Positions 8,951 through 16,588 of a stretch of 64,000 nt of DNA are shown here, in pieces. How positions within the stretch are numbered: the first letter of the stretch is position 1; each line of letters opens with the position of its first letter. The notes beneath the pieces are model-generated. The model worked only from the letters and a program-made list of their open reading frames with translations, had not been told where the DNA came from and made no database searches. A program made the translations under genes and the position numbers. Source of the stretch: Streptomyces nigra (GTDB lineage Bacteria; Actinomycetota; Actinomycetes; Streptomycetales; Streptomycetaceae); NCBI RefSeq assembly GCF_003074055.1, contig NZ_CP029043.1:3650501-3714500 (forward strand), written 5' to 3'.

Positions 8951-9463
8951 GTACAGGTGGGGCTTGAGGTACCAGTCGAAGAGCCCGAACGGCGGCTTGA
9001 GCGTCGTCGCGCCGAGCACGTGCAGGTCGGCGGTGTCCCCGATGACGTCGGCGGAGTGCTCGTCGAGATGCCGACTGAAGATCATCGACCCGGCGCTGAG
9101 CCCGACGTAGACCCGGCTCTCCAGCGCCTCCAGGATGCCGTCGGCGAGGCCGTTGCCGGTGATGCTGCGCGCGAGGTGGTAGTGGTTGCCGCCGCCGACG
9201 TAGACGACGTCGGCGTGCAGCAGCCGGTCGAGCACCCGCTGCGGGGGCAGGCCGTTCAGCTCGAGGACGTCGAACTCCCGCCAGCCGAGCCCGTGCACAC
9301 GGTTCAGATCCGCGAGGAACCACCCGTGGTCCCCGGGCTCGGCGAGCGACGCCGTGGGGATGTACACGACGTTCGCCGCCCCGAACGGGCGCCCCAGCAT
9401 GTCCCGCAGGGCATCCCGCAACGTGTCGTTCCGCAGCCCACCAGCCGTCAACAGACAATCCAT
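8795..9463 (-). CDS. Peptidase E (S51 family, alpha-aspartyl dipeptidase-like)
   Basis: A 222-residue cytosolic peptidase of the S51 family. The catalytic serine lies in the nucleophile elbow GLSAGSM, and VVYVGGGNHYHL is the family's glycine-rich strand turn. The family cleaves N-terminal Asp-Xaa dipeptides. The ATG at 9463 (MDCLLTAGGL) matches the family start. Its 3' 156 bp overlap the C-terminal extension of the convergent MFS gene. Confidence 0.85.
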   Translation of the reverse strand: MDCLLTAGGLRNDTLRDALRDMLGRPFGAANVVYIPTASLAEPGDHGWFLADLNRVHGLGWREFDVLELNGLPPQRVLDRLLHADVVYVGGGNHYHLARSITGNGLADGILEALESRVYVGLSAGSMIFSRHLDEHSADVIGDTADLHVLGATTLKPPFGLFDWYLKPHLYSPDFPERDDAWADRIVARADFPLYFIDDDTAVRVRGGEVDVVSEGRWRFHP

Positions 9464-9513
9464 CACCCGACCCAAGCACGCCGCCCACACCAAGTGCAAC
9501 GCACCCGCGCCCT

Positions 9514-9930
9514 CTAGCCGCCGCCCTCACACCCCGCGGCTGACGCCATGTCACGGCACCGCTGATCTTCATGGGCCTGCAACTGCGCACCACCGAAGAC
9601 GACGACGCACACCAGGACGGCCATGACGCCCTGACTGACCACGGTGACCACGGCCCCGGCCCGCGCGGCGACCGCAGCCGCCACCACAGCCAGAATCCCG
9701 ACTCCTCCGGCGGCGGCCAGGTAGGTCCACAGCGGATCGATCGTGGTGGTCCGCGCCGGATCGAGATCGAACCCGGACAGGAACCAGAGCCCGAAGATCA
9801 CCACGAGGGCGACCAGCTCCAGCAGCACCAGACCGCAACCGGCCCCGATATCGGCCCCAAGGTCCGCACGCCGCCACGGCCCCGGCCCGGAGGTGGCATC
9901 GAAGGCAGGCGGAGCGGAGGGTAAATCCAT
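9514..9930 (-). CDS. Small membrane protein, function unknown
   Basis: A 138-residue protein with three hydrophobic helices (LVLLELVALVVIFGLWFL, YLAAAGGVGILAVVAAAVAA, VVSQGVMAVLVCVVVFGG) and a hydrophilic N-terminus. The C-terminal tail has two cysteines. It belongs to a set of small conserved streptomycete membrane proteins; no function is known. The ATG at 9930 (MDLPSAPP) is preferred to the upstream GCC-rich extension. It lies downstream of the short ORF at 10002-10208 on the same strand, with a gap of about 70 bp. Confidence 0.65.
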   Translation of the reverse strand: MDLPSAPPAFDATSGPGPWRRADLGADIGAGCGLVLLELVALVVIFGLWFLSGFDLDPARTTTIDPLWTYLAAAGGVGILAVVAAAVAARAGAVVTVVSQGVMAVLVCVVVFGGAQLQAHEDQRCRDMASAAGCEGGG

Positions 9931-10001
9931 ACCCGCCACCTTGGCCGCTGCCACGAGCCCGGCGCATGAGTACGACTACTCAGCCGCACAAAGCCGGAGA
10001 A

Positions 10002-10208
10002 CTACACGGCATCGATCTGCCAGGCGATCACACCGGTCGCCCCCTTGGCGCCGGCCACGTCGATACGCACCAGCTCGTCCCCGGTGAGCCGCTGCTGAAC
10101 CGCCGACCCGTCGCACGGCACCGTGGCCATCGCACCCGCACTCGCCGGCTCGAACCGCAAGCGCGCGCTGCCGCTGCCCGCACAGACCAGGTGGAGCCGG
10201 TAGGTCAT
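10002..10208 (-). pseudogene. Probable 5'-truncated remnant of a secreted-protein gene
   Basis: The 68-residue frame (CAGSGSARLRFEPA...VPCDGSAVQQRLTG...GATGVIAWQI) looks like the C-terminal beta-sandwich of a larger streptomycete lipoprotein. It has no signal peptide and no well-placed ribosome site. It lies 80 bp from the tRNA-Arg remnant that bounds the integrated element, so the missing 5' part may have been lost in a rearrangement at this site. It could instead be an intact small protein. Confidence 0.4.
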
Positions 10209-10259
10209 GGGTCATGACGTGGTTCCCCCGCCCGATGTGTACGCACCGCAACGCAAGAG

Positions 10260-10285
10260 GCCCCGGATCTCTCCGGGGCCTCTTG
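10260..10285 (-). terminator. Displaced tRNA-Arg terminator hairpin
   Basis: A stem AGGCCCCGG/CCGGGGCCT with a six-base loop lies just beyond the tRNA 3'-end copy at 10286-10333. It is presumably the original chromosomal terminator of the tRNA-Arg gene, pushed 14 kb away by the element. Confidence 0.7.
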
Positions 10286-10333
10286 CCTGTGTGCACTCGG
10301 CAGGATTCGAACCTGCAACCTTCTGATCCGTAG
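10286..10333 (-). repeat. Left attachment site (att) of the integrative element
   Basis: A 48-bp block identical to 24634-24681, covering the 3' 41 bases of tRNA-Arg(ACG) plus 6 bases beyond. The match stops sharply at 10334 (G versus T). On this side the tRNA copy lacks its 5' half, so it is the displaced chromosomal half-gene. Confidence 0.92.
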
Positions 10334-10428
10334 GCGCGTGCACGGTCTCGACGGGTCACCCGTGTACTGCGACGCGTTGGCCCGACGGCTGCTTGCGGGT
10401 GTGTCGCCGTACGCGACTGTTCGCCCCT

Positions 10429-10451
10429 GTTGATGTCAGCGGCTGATGTCA
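10429..10451 (+). repeat. Candidate integrase/excisionase arm site, left end
   Basis: A 23-base segment (GTTGATGTCAGC, then TGATGTCA) matching 24577-24599 in the same orientation with two mismatches. Each copy holds TGATGTCA twice at a one-turn spacing. They lie about 100 bp inside the left att core and immediately before the right one, where arm-type sites would flank attP in the circular form. Confidence 0.55.
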
Positions 10452-10518
10452 GGCACGAGCTCCGGAACTGCGGCTTCGTCCAGCAAGCCGCAGGCCAGCA
10501 TGGAGGGTTGGAAGGCGA

Positions 10519-10896
10519 TCAACGGCAAGAAGCACCCCCTCCTGCCCGACGGCTACCCCTCGGGGGGAAAACGCGTATGCCCCCCGACCTGAGGTTTCCC
10601 GGCTGGCGGCTCTGACTCGACTGTCTACGTCGGTCGGTCGCCACCGATCGGCCTCGGGGCCCCTCGCACGGCCCAGAGACGGCCCAACGGCGGGGCCGCT
10701 CACTGAAATTCGGCCCGTTGAGGTGGCTACACACCAATCGAGCGCTCATTCCTGACGGCTCTTCAGCCCGTTCATGCAGGTTGTCGGCCATGTACCGGAA
10801 AAGTTCCCGGAGTTCAGCCAAGGCCGTGCGGTCTTCCTCACGCAATCCGCGCTGGCGATCATGCGAACTGCTTGGCATTCTGAATCTCGGCGACAC
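10519..10896 (-). CDS. Possible small protein at the element's left end
   Basis: A 125-residue frame starting at GTG 10896 behind a strong AGGGGGAG ribosome site. The first 50 residues are protein-like (EEDRTALAELRELFRYMADNLHERAEE, probably helical). The rest is arginine/glycine-rich and looks non-coding, so the true product may be shorter or the gene decayed. Function is unknown. Confidence 0.35.
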   Translation of the reverse strand: MSPRFRMPSSSHDRQRGLREEDRTALAELRELFRYMADNLHERAEEPSGMSARLVCSHLNGPNFSERPRRWAVSGPCEGPRGRSVATDRRRQSSQSRQPGNLRSGGIRVFPPRGSRRAGGGASCR

Positions 10897-11142
10897 TGCT
10901 CCCCCTCGTGACGGAGGGAGGATCGCGGACCAGGGCCGTCTGTGTCGTCAGGCCACACGCCGTAAGTCCCAGGGGATCTCCCGATCCGGAACCGACAACG
11001 GAAAGGAAATTCGAGAGGCGCAGTACCTCCACCCAAAAAGATCTTGCGTCGCAAGGGATCACGTCGAATGCGACCGCTGGATCTGAACAACACCGCTTGA
11101 GGCCAACGGGGCCGATCCGGTGAGGGAAAGAGGGGCTGGGCT

Positions 11143-11409
11143 GTGGACCTGCACGAGGTCATGGAGAAAGCGCACTGGGTAGTGATTGGGGTCGAATGGG
11201 CCCGGTGGGCTATACGCGGTTGGAGGTACGGCACCGCGAACACCAAGCCGTGCGAAAAGTGCTTCAAGGAGCTGCCGACCGACCCCGCCACCGACTTTAA
11301 CGAGCAAGGCCCGAGGCTGAGGGTGCACGAGGCTTCCGTTACTCACTACCAGATCGGTGACATTCGCGTCAGCGTCGTTGTCGTGGTGGTGATCGACGAA
11401 GACCGGTAG
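11143..11409 (+). CDS. Small hypothetical protein of the element
   Basis: An 88-residue protein starting at GTG 11143, seven bases after an AAAGAGGGG ribosome site. It has a tryptophan-rich start (HWVVIGVEWARWAIRGWRYG), a CEKC pair, and a beta-strand-like C-terminus ending in a valine run. It resembles no family I recognise. It lies upstream of the HNH gene, separated by about 460 bp that include a gene remnant. Confidence 0.5.
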   Translation: MDLHEVMEKAHWVVIGVEWARWAIRGWRYGTANTKPCEKCFKELPTDPATDFNEQGPRLRVHEASVTHYQIGDIRVSVVVVVVIDEDR

Positions 11410-11872
11410 GTGCAGCCGGTAGAGCTGAGGATGAACCTGATGGGGTCGGCTTCCCTGGAGCCGGCCCCATCGGGCTTTAGTGTGCTCAATAGCCGCTGCC
11501 GCTGCCGCAGCTTGACGAACTGCTGGAGCTGGACAAGGCGTCGCAGCCCGATGACGTCGCTCCCCCGGACTACGTGTCGGACAGGCTGCTTCGCTCACAC
11601 GAGACCCCCGTGGAAGACCTCTTCAGCACACTGCTCAACGAGTTGGGCTTCCCTCAGGCTGCTGAGCCCACACCTGCACCATAAGAAAGGACGTCTGAAG
11701 AGGATGGGGCGTCCCCCGACGCGCTGCCGGCCAACCTACGTCCAGGATCTTGCTGGTAGCCATGCACGTATGCGGTAGAGCACGACATCATGCCTGTGAG
11801 GACCGCCATACTTCTGTTGGTGCCCGATCGGAGGATCTTGCACCCTAGGCCGACGAGTAACCCGGGGGACCA
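11410..11872. other. Intergenic region with one gene remnant
   Basis: Apart from the acidic fragment at 11493-11684, nothing supported is seen. The last 20 bases supply the ribosome site (GGGGGA) of the HNH gene. Confidence 0.5.
11493..11684 (+). pseudogene. Open acidic fragment without a start codon
   Basis: A 63-codon frame opens right after a TAG at 11490 and has no ATG at its beginning. It reads as credible protein (PQLDELLELDKASQ, LLRSHETPVEDLFSTLLNELGF), acidic and amphipathic, unlike the arginine-rich noise of the other frames. It is probably the C-terminal end of a gene lost by deletion when cargo was inserted. An internal GTG at 11567 could start a very short protein instead. Confidence 0.35.
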
Positions 11873-12922
11873 GTGTCGATCAACGTGCTCAGTCGCAAGC
11901 TCCTATGGGGTCGCGCTGGAAATCAGTGCGCCTTCCCCGCGTGTGTCCAGACATTGACGGCAGATTTGGGCACCGAAGATTCCAAGTTCCTGGCGACAGT
12001 AGGCGTAGTAATGGGCGAGGAAGCCCATATACGATCTGCACGCCCCGACGGCCCACGCTTTGACGAAACGTACGAGGACACCAAGTTGGATTCGTACGAA
12101 AATCTCCTCCTGCTGTGCCCAACACACCACACGCTAATTGACAAAAACGGCGGAGTCGGTTTCTCGGTGGCGCAACTCGAAGAGATGAAAGCGTCCCACG
12201 AAAAGCTCGTGACAGAGAGCTTGGGGGCGGAAGAAGAGTCGCAGCGCGAACTGTCGGAAAGAATGATCGCACTTCTCCTACTCTGGGAGCAGAAGATGCA
12301 GCTCGAAGAGTGGGAGACCATCACAGCCCAACTCAATGAGCCACTACCTGTTCTTGCTGACGCCAGCTACACCAAGCTGATCGAGGCTGGCGCTTGGCTT
12401 CTAAAGATGCGATGGCCCAATCGCTTCCCCCGAACCGTGCTGGCCTTTCGAAATCTGCATCACGTGATGACGGACCTCTTGAATCATCTCCAAAAATGCA
12501 TGGAGTCGAGGAACGAATTCTTCTGGCAAATTCGCCGAAGCTATAAGGACATTGGCTGGGATCCCGACGCATACAAAATTCTATTTGCCGAGTTCCAGAA
12601 TGAGAGATTTCTTCTTTATGTGCTCGTAATTGAGGCAACGAAAGCGATTAATTGGGTAATTATCGAGGCAGCTGACGAGGTTGATAAATTCTACCGCTTC
12701 GACCAAGGTCTGATTCTCATGCGGGATGGCGACGGAGTATTCAAGAGCTGGATGATGCGCATAGAGTATGAGGCCGACGAGTTGGCCGGCGAAACCCCTA
12801 AACCTCACCCGGGCAAGGATTCGATCGCCAGCTTCCTCGAAGAAAAGATCTCTATAAATGCGCATCACTTCGAGGGATATAATCTCGCGGCGCTTGTGCG
12901 GGAGGTCAAAACCGCTCTCTAG
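11873..12922 (+). CDS. HNH-nuclease-like protein with a large unknown C-terminal domain (element cargo)
   Basis: A 349-residue protein starting at GTG 11873 behind GGGGGA. The N-terminal 95 residues match an HNH/zinc-ribbon nuclease: Cys19 and Cys24 (CAFPAC), His52 in EEAHI, Asn77, then CPTHHTLID with Cys82, His85 and His86. The C-terminal 230 residues are helical, rich in Trp/Phe and acidic residues, and match nothing I know. Codon use is clearly AT-richer than the Tra operon (AAT, AAA, ATT, TTT common), which marks it as foreign cargo. An antiphage or other interference role is plausible but is inference from context only. Confidence 0.75.
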   Translation: MSINVLSRKLLWGRAGNQCAFPACVQTLTADLGTEDSKFLATVGVVMGEEAHIRSARPDGPRFDETYEDTKLDSYENLLLLCPTHHTLIDKNGGVGFSVAQLEEMKASHEKLVTESLGAEEESQRELSERMIALLLLWEQKMQLEEWETITAQLNEPLPVLADASYTKLIEAGAWLLKMRWPNRFPRTVLAFRNLHHVMTDLLNHLQKCMESRNEFFWQIRRSYKDIGWDPDAYKILFAEFQNERFLLYVLVIEATKAINWVIIEAADEVDKFYRFDQGLILMRDGDGVFKSWMMRIEYEADELAGETPKPHPGKDSIASFLEEKISINAHHFEGYNLAALVREVKTAL

Positions 12923-12960
12923 GGCAGTCGCTGCACACTCCTTGCACACCACTCTCCCCC

Positions 12961-13046
12961 GCTCCCATCCCGTCCGCCGTCGACCCACACACCGTGGAGC
13001 GGACGGGGTTCATGGCGTCCAGGTGGAGCGCACCACTGTAGAACGA
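12961..13046 (+). repeat. Half copy of a dispersed hairpin repeat
   Basis: About 86 bp match the reverse complement of 42932-43020 at roughly 90 % identity, starting with GCTCCCATCCCGTCC and running through the GGCGTCCAGGTGGAGCGC segment. Here only one arm and the centre of the hairpin remain. It lies in the 300-bp gap between the HNH gene and the convergent PP2C gene; nothing else is seen in that gap. Confidence 0.8.
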
Positions 13047-13223
13047 GCCTTACGGCTCTCCATCAGAAGCGCAATACGCGCGCAATACGCAGCACGTTCA
13101 ACCTCGTTCATTTCCATCCGCCCACCCAGTGCAGGAAACGGCGTCGCCCGGTCCCGAATGGGTTGAGCTAGATGGCAACTGAGACGGAGTTAGATGGCAA
13201 ATCTCTACACCGACCAGCCGCTA

Positions 13224-14030
13224 TCACCACTGACAGAAGGCGATAGCGGCATCGTCGCCGGACTTGTAGCGCGGCCATCGTCGCCCGGTGGGGTCGGTCG
13301 CTTCAACCTTCCGGACGGAAGAGATCAGCTCCTGCGGCCCTCCAGTGCGGAGCGTCGCGAAGACTTCCGACCAGGTCGCCATGCCGTACTCGGTGACCAG
13401 GCGCGAAGCGCCGTCGGAGAGGACGGCTGCGGCCTGCACGTCATGGGCCGGGAGGCTCCCCACGAGGGCGCGCGCTGCTGCCTCCGCATCGGAAGCGGCC
13501 ACCCAGTACCCGGTGGGCGTATTGCGAGTCTGACGCTGAGCGGTGACCAACCGCCGGAGTGCTTCCCGATGCTCTGCCGTGTGGGTCTCGTACTGTTCGA
13601 CTTCCGCCCGCAATTCGGGCAAAACCTTGTCCACCCGCAGGTCAGTGAGGACCGTGAACCCGCCGCCCCCTTCGAGCACGATGGGTGAGTCCGCCAAGAC
13701 CAAATGATCCAGGAATCCCTCTCGTTCCCGGAGGATCGCGACCGTAGCTGAGGGCGTGCCGGGATTTCGAAGGTCGCACTCGGGGTGCAGCGCCGCCACC
13801 TGTTCGAGGGCATTCGCTAGGCCGACCGAGAGCGAGGTTCTAGCGTCCGCGAGTGCCGCGACAAGCTGACTGCCGAGGGTCGCCACGTACCAGGGCACGC
13901 CGTGGCAGCATCCCGTGTCCAGGCCCGCAGTGCTCAACCCGTCCAGCACAACGGCAAGAGTCGGCGTGCCAGCCACCCAATCCTCGTTGGGGGCGGCTCC
14001 ACCAGGTTGGGTGTCGATGGCGACGCGCAT
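13224..14030 (-). CDS. PP2C-like Ser/Thr protein phosphatase (element cargo)
   Basis: A 268-residue PP2C-fold protein. Motif 1 NEDW (residues 15-18), motif 2 VVLDGLSTAG (Asp30), a late SDGASR and C-terminal GDDAAIAF (Asp259, Asp260) supply the acidic metal-binding residues. The ATG at 14030 lies 2 bases after the stop of the upstream HTH gene and follows a GAGGG ribosome site, so the two are translationally coupled. The long ORF start at 14108 lies inside the upstream gene and is rejected. It probably dephosphorylates a protein or a small molecule linked to its HTH partner; no kinase is adjacent. Confidence 0.75.
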   Translation of the reverse strand: MRVAIDTQPGGAAPNEDWVAGTPTLAVVLDGLSTAGLDTGCCHGVPWYVATLGSQLVAALADARTSLSVGLANALEQVAALHPECDLRNPGTPSATVAILREREGFLDHLVLADSPIVLEGGGGFTVLTDLRVDKVLPELRAEVEQYETHTAEHREALRRLVTAQRQTRNTPTGYWVAASDAEAAARALVGSLPAHDVQAAAVLSDGASRLVTEYGMATWSEVFATLRTGGPQELISSVRKVEATDPTGRRWPRYKSGDDAAIAFCQW

Positions 14031-14032
14031 GC

Positions 14033-14878
14033 TCAGCCCTCGTGTCGGTACAGCGGCGTAACGCGTCGGCTCTCCAGCACTTCCATCGTCTTGGGGTCGT
14101 AACGACAAGAGATCAGCGTGGAGAAGCGGCGCGTGCGGACTTCTCGGTAGATATCTGCCACGTTGTTTTCCAGGTAGTGAACCACCCCGTTTGCTCCGAT
14201 GGCGTGGATGCCGGCGATGTAGAGGAACGTGCCCTTCCCGTCCAGGCGGGGGAGTCTGCCCAGGTACCCAAAGTCACCGGCCGACCCGTCCTCGTCCTGG
14301 GGTGACCTGTATTCCTTCCCCTCTCTCTGGTCCACCAGATGCCACGCCCGGTCCTTCCGAAACTGAAGGTTGTCGTCTCCTTCGAGGACCTGCGCCACGA
14401 TCGGAGACAGGCGAGGACCACAGACGACGACATGGTTGTCCCGGTTGAGGTTGACGATGCCGGACGGCGGGATCACCTCGTACTGAGCGTCCAGCTTCAT
14501 GCCGGCGAGCAACTTCCGAAGGTGCTCGAAGTTGTCGAGGTCTTCCCGCGTCACGACGTGGCTGGGGTTGTCGTCGGGTCCCTTGCCTGCCTCGTACTTC
14601 CCGCCGAGCGACACCGTGACCAGGTCCGTACCGAAGAAGGCGCGCTCTGGCGGCGGCCCGGCTGACGCGAGCTGTCCGACGCGCCCCCGGCTCACCCCAA
14701 GTCGCTTCGCGATCTCGGCTTGTGTCAGCCCGGACGCTTGCGCCTCCTCGATCGCCTCGCGGCGAACGCGGGACAGCTCGTTCACGTGGCTCTGATACCG
14801 CGCCATCAGGTCGATTGCCGCCTTGGCGCGGTCGACGGGGTCCGTGATCCCAGAGACCCGCTCCATGTCGTCGTGCAC
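14033..14878 (-). CDS. HTH regulator with an uncharacterised C-terminal sensor-like domain
   Basis: A 281-residue protein. Residues 20-70 form a sigma-70 region 4-like HTH (GLTQAEIAKRLGVSRGRVGQL). The rest is an alpha/beta domain with a strand-turn VVVCGPRLSP (a possible phosphate- or nucleotide-binding turn), a W.L.D segment, and a distinctive YLGRLPRLDGKGTFLYIAGI block followed by HAIGANG. GTG at 14878 follows GGAGAG closely; an in-frame ATG is at 14866. It is the first gene of an operon with PP2C and is divergent from the element's transfer operon, so it may act as its repressor as well as sensing a signal. Confidence 0.65.
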   Translation of the reverse strand: MHDDMERVSGITDPVDRAKAAIDLMARYQSHVNELSRVRREAIEEAQASGLTQAEIAKRLGVSRGRVGQLASAGPPPERAFFGTDLVTVSLGGKYEAGKGPDDNPSHVVTREDLDNFEHLRKLLAGMKLDAQYEVIPPSGIVNLNRDNHVVVCGPRLSPIVAQVLEGDDNLQFRKDRAWHLVDQREGKEYRSPQDEDGSAGDFGYLGRLPRLDGKGTFLYIAGIHAIGANGVVHYLENNVADIYREVRTRRFSTLISCRYDPKTMEVLESRRVTPLYRHEG

Positions 14879-15320
14879 GACTCTCCAATCGTTCGCCTAG
14901 GGGGGCTATCAGACTCTATCGCGAGAGGGGGTTGCGCGCAGCTCCGGGTTTGCTTACCGTACCTATCAAGCGCAACGGCAACCCCCCCTAAGCAAGACGG
15001 GTGGAGGCTCGTCGTGACTACTTGACCTGCATTGATGCGCCCGGAGGAAAGCCCGCTGGGGTGAGTACGAAGGAAGCGATTGGTAGTTGAGAACTGCATA
15101 GGTGGGCCCCGCCTCCCCGAGTCGAAAAGGCGGACCGCGCGTCCAAGTCGCGCCTTGACCCTCGCGGCGTTCGCTGCGGCCGGTTGCCTCCGCTGCTCGT
15201 CTCGTACGAGCAGCGCTGAGGGGAGCCGGATCCACCGACTTCAACGGCGCGCGGTCCCGGTGCTCGAACACCGGGACCGCTGTTCGGGCCGTTGCCACCT
15301 GCAAGGGAGAACACGACCCA
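14879..15320. promoter_or_regulatory. Divergent control region between cargo operon and transfer operon
   Basis: This 440-bp gap has no supported gene. It contains repeated CTATCA/CTATCG motifs around 14905-14970 and an imperfect inverted pair GGGGGTTGC (14927) / GCAACCCCC (about 14980). A perfect 12-bp hairpin lies at 15251-15280. It is the natural place for the operator that keeps the transfer operon silent. Confidence 0.5.
15251..15280 (+). terminator. Strong stem-loop ahead of the transfer operon
   Basis: Perfect 12-bp stem GCGGTCCCGGTG/CACCGGGACCGC with loop CTCGAA, 40 bases before the DUF6284 start. It could be an attenuator in the operon leader or a terminator that insulates the operon. 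Confidence 0.6.
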
Positions 15321-15578
15321 ATGGACCACATCGTCACTGTTCAGGACGCTGTTACCGCGTTCGCCGACTTCATGGAGCCGACGGACGCGGAGCTGGACGC
15401 GATCGAGCTGGAGATGCCCGCAATCCTCGCGGACGTCGACCTGCTGGACGCGCAGATCGTCACCGTCGACCGCACCCCCACGGAGCTGGACGTGCGGCGT
15501 ATCCGACGGGCCCGCCGCCGACTGCTGGCCGCGCTGGCCACCCAGGCCACGGACGTGCACCGGGGTGGCGCCGCATGA
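15321..15578 (+). CDS. DUF6284 family protein, first gene of the transfer operon
   Basis: An 85-residue acidic, helical protein (PTDAELDAIELEMPAILADVDLLDAQIV, then RRARRRLLAAL). DUF6284 proteins are found almost only in Streptomyces plasmids and AICEs beside spd genes; the role is unknown. Its stop overlaps the next start (ATGA at 15575). Confidence 0.75.
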   Translation: MDHIVTVQDAVTAFADFMEPTDAELDAIELEMPAILADVDLLDAQIVTVDRTPTELDVRRIRRARRRLLAALATQATDVHRGGAA

Positions 15579-16588
15579 ACGCTGTTCACATCCGTTCAGC
15601 CGAGCGAGCGCTGTCGGTCGGCACGTGGCTGATCGTGGCGGGCGCGATGCTCTATTCGATCCTCACCGTCACCCCGCTCGCCGCCGCGCACACGCCCGAT
15701 CGGTGGGACTGGACGGCGCCCATCCTGCCCCTCGTAGTCGATGCGGCGGTGGTCATCGTGGTCCGCCTGGACGCGGTGCTCGCCCGGCTCGGGGGCAACG
15801 GCGGCAGGTGGCCTATCGCGCTGCGGTGGATGACCGGCTGCATGACGCTCGCCCTCAACGTCGCGGACTCCGCCCTGAAAAACGACCTGGTGGGCGTGGC
15901 CGTGCATGCGGTCGCGCCGCTGCTGCTGATCGTCACGGCAGAGACCGGGCTTGCCTACCGGCGCGCGATCACCGCCGCCGTGGTGGAGCTGGAGGCCAAG
16001 CAGCAAGCCGAGCGGGAAGCCCGTGAACGGGCCGCGATCGAGCGGCGCGAGGACGCTGCCCGGCGAGCCCGTGAGGAACGCGAACACGCGGCGGCACTGG
16101 CCCGTGAACAGCGCGAGCACGAGGCCCGCATGGTCCGTGAACAGGCTGAGCGGGAGGCCGCTGCACGGCGCGAGGAACGCGAGCGTGAGCAGGCCCGGGA
16201 GCGGGCTGAGCGCGAGGAGCGTGAACGCAAGGAGCGCGAGCGTGAACAGCTCCGAGCGGAGCGTGAACGCCGTGAACGGGAGGCCGCAGAACGCGCCGAA
16301 AGCGAGCGGCGTGAGCGCGTGGAGCAGGAGCGCCGTGAACGGGCGGAGCGGGAGAAGCGGGCCGCGCGTGAACGCGCCGCGCTGCTGTCCGGTGGCCCGG
16401 TGGCGGACAAGCTCCCGGAGGGCGACGCACGCGCGATCGTGGCCGCCGCGCAGGTCGAAGGTCTGTCGGTGCGTCAGGCTGCGGAGCTGTGCGGCTGGTC
16501 GGTCGGGTGGGTCTCTACCCGGTATGCCGAGCTGCGCGGGAGCGTCAACGGCGTCCCCGTTGACCTTGCCGGAACGAGTCACGGATGA
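15575..16588 (+). CDS. DUF2637/Spd-type plasmid-spread protein
   Basis: A 337-residue protein. The N-terminal half has four hydrophobic segments (LSVGTWLIVAGAMLYSILTV, WTAPILPLVVDAAVVIVV and two more), the DUF2637 pattern. It is followed by a long Arg/Glu-rich coiled coil (about residues 135-265) and a C-terminal HTH-like segment (EGLSVRQAAELCGWSVGWVSTRY). DUF2637 proteins are thought to help spread transferred DNA through the mycelium. The start at 15575 is set by overlap with DUF6284; the much longer ORF from 15080 covers non-coding leader. Confidence 0.83.
   Translation: MNAVHIRSAERALSVGTWLIVAGAMLYSILTVTPLAAAHTPDRWDWTAPILPLVVDAAVVIVVRLDAVLARLGGNGGRWPIALRWMTGCMTLALNVADSALKNDLVGVAVHAVAPLLLIVTAETGLAYRRAITAAVVELEAKQQAEREARERAAIERREDAARRAREEREHAAALAREQREHEARMVREQAEREAAARREEREREQARERAEREERERKEREREQLRAERERREREAAERAESERRERVEQERRERAEREKRAARERAALLSGGPVADKLPEGDARAIVAAAQVEGLSVRQAAELCGWSVGWVSTRYAELRGSVNGVPVDLAGTSHG

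Noticed and set aside
10430..10615. 61-residue plus-strand frame near the left att
   Set aside because: It starts within the arm-site repeat, lacks a ribosome site and has low-complexity composition.
11410..11778. 122-residue plus-strand frame after the small hypothetical protein
   Set aside because: Another frame within it is more protein-like (11493-11684); this one is Arg/Ser/Cys noise.
15080..15574. Upstream extension of the DUF2637 frame
   Set aside because: It has no ribosome site, crosses the hairpin at 15251 and the DUF6284 gene in another frame, and is not protein-like.
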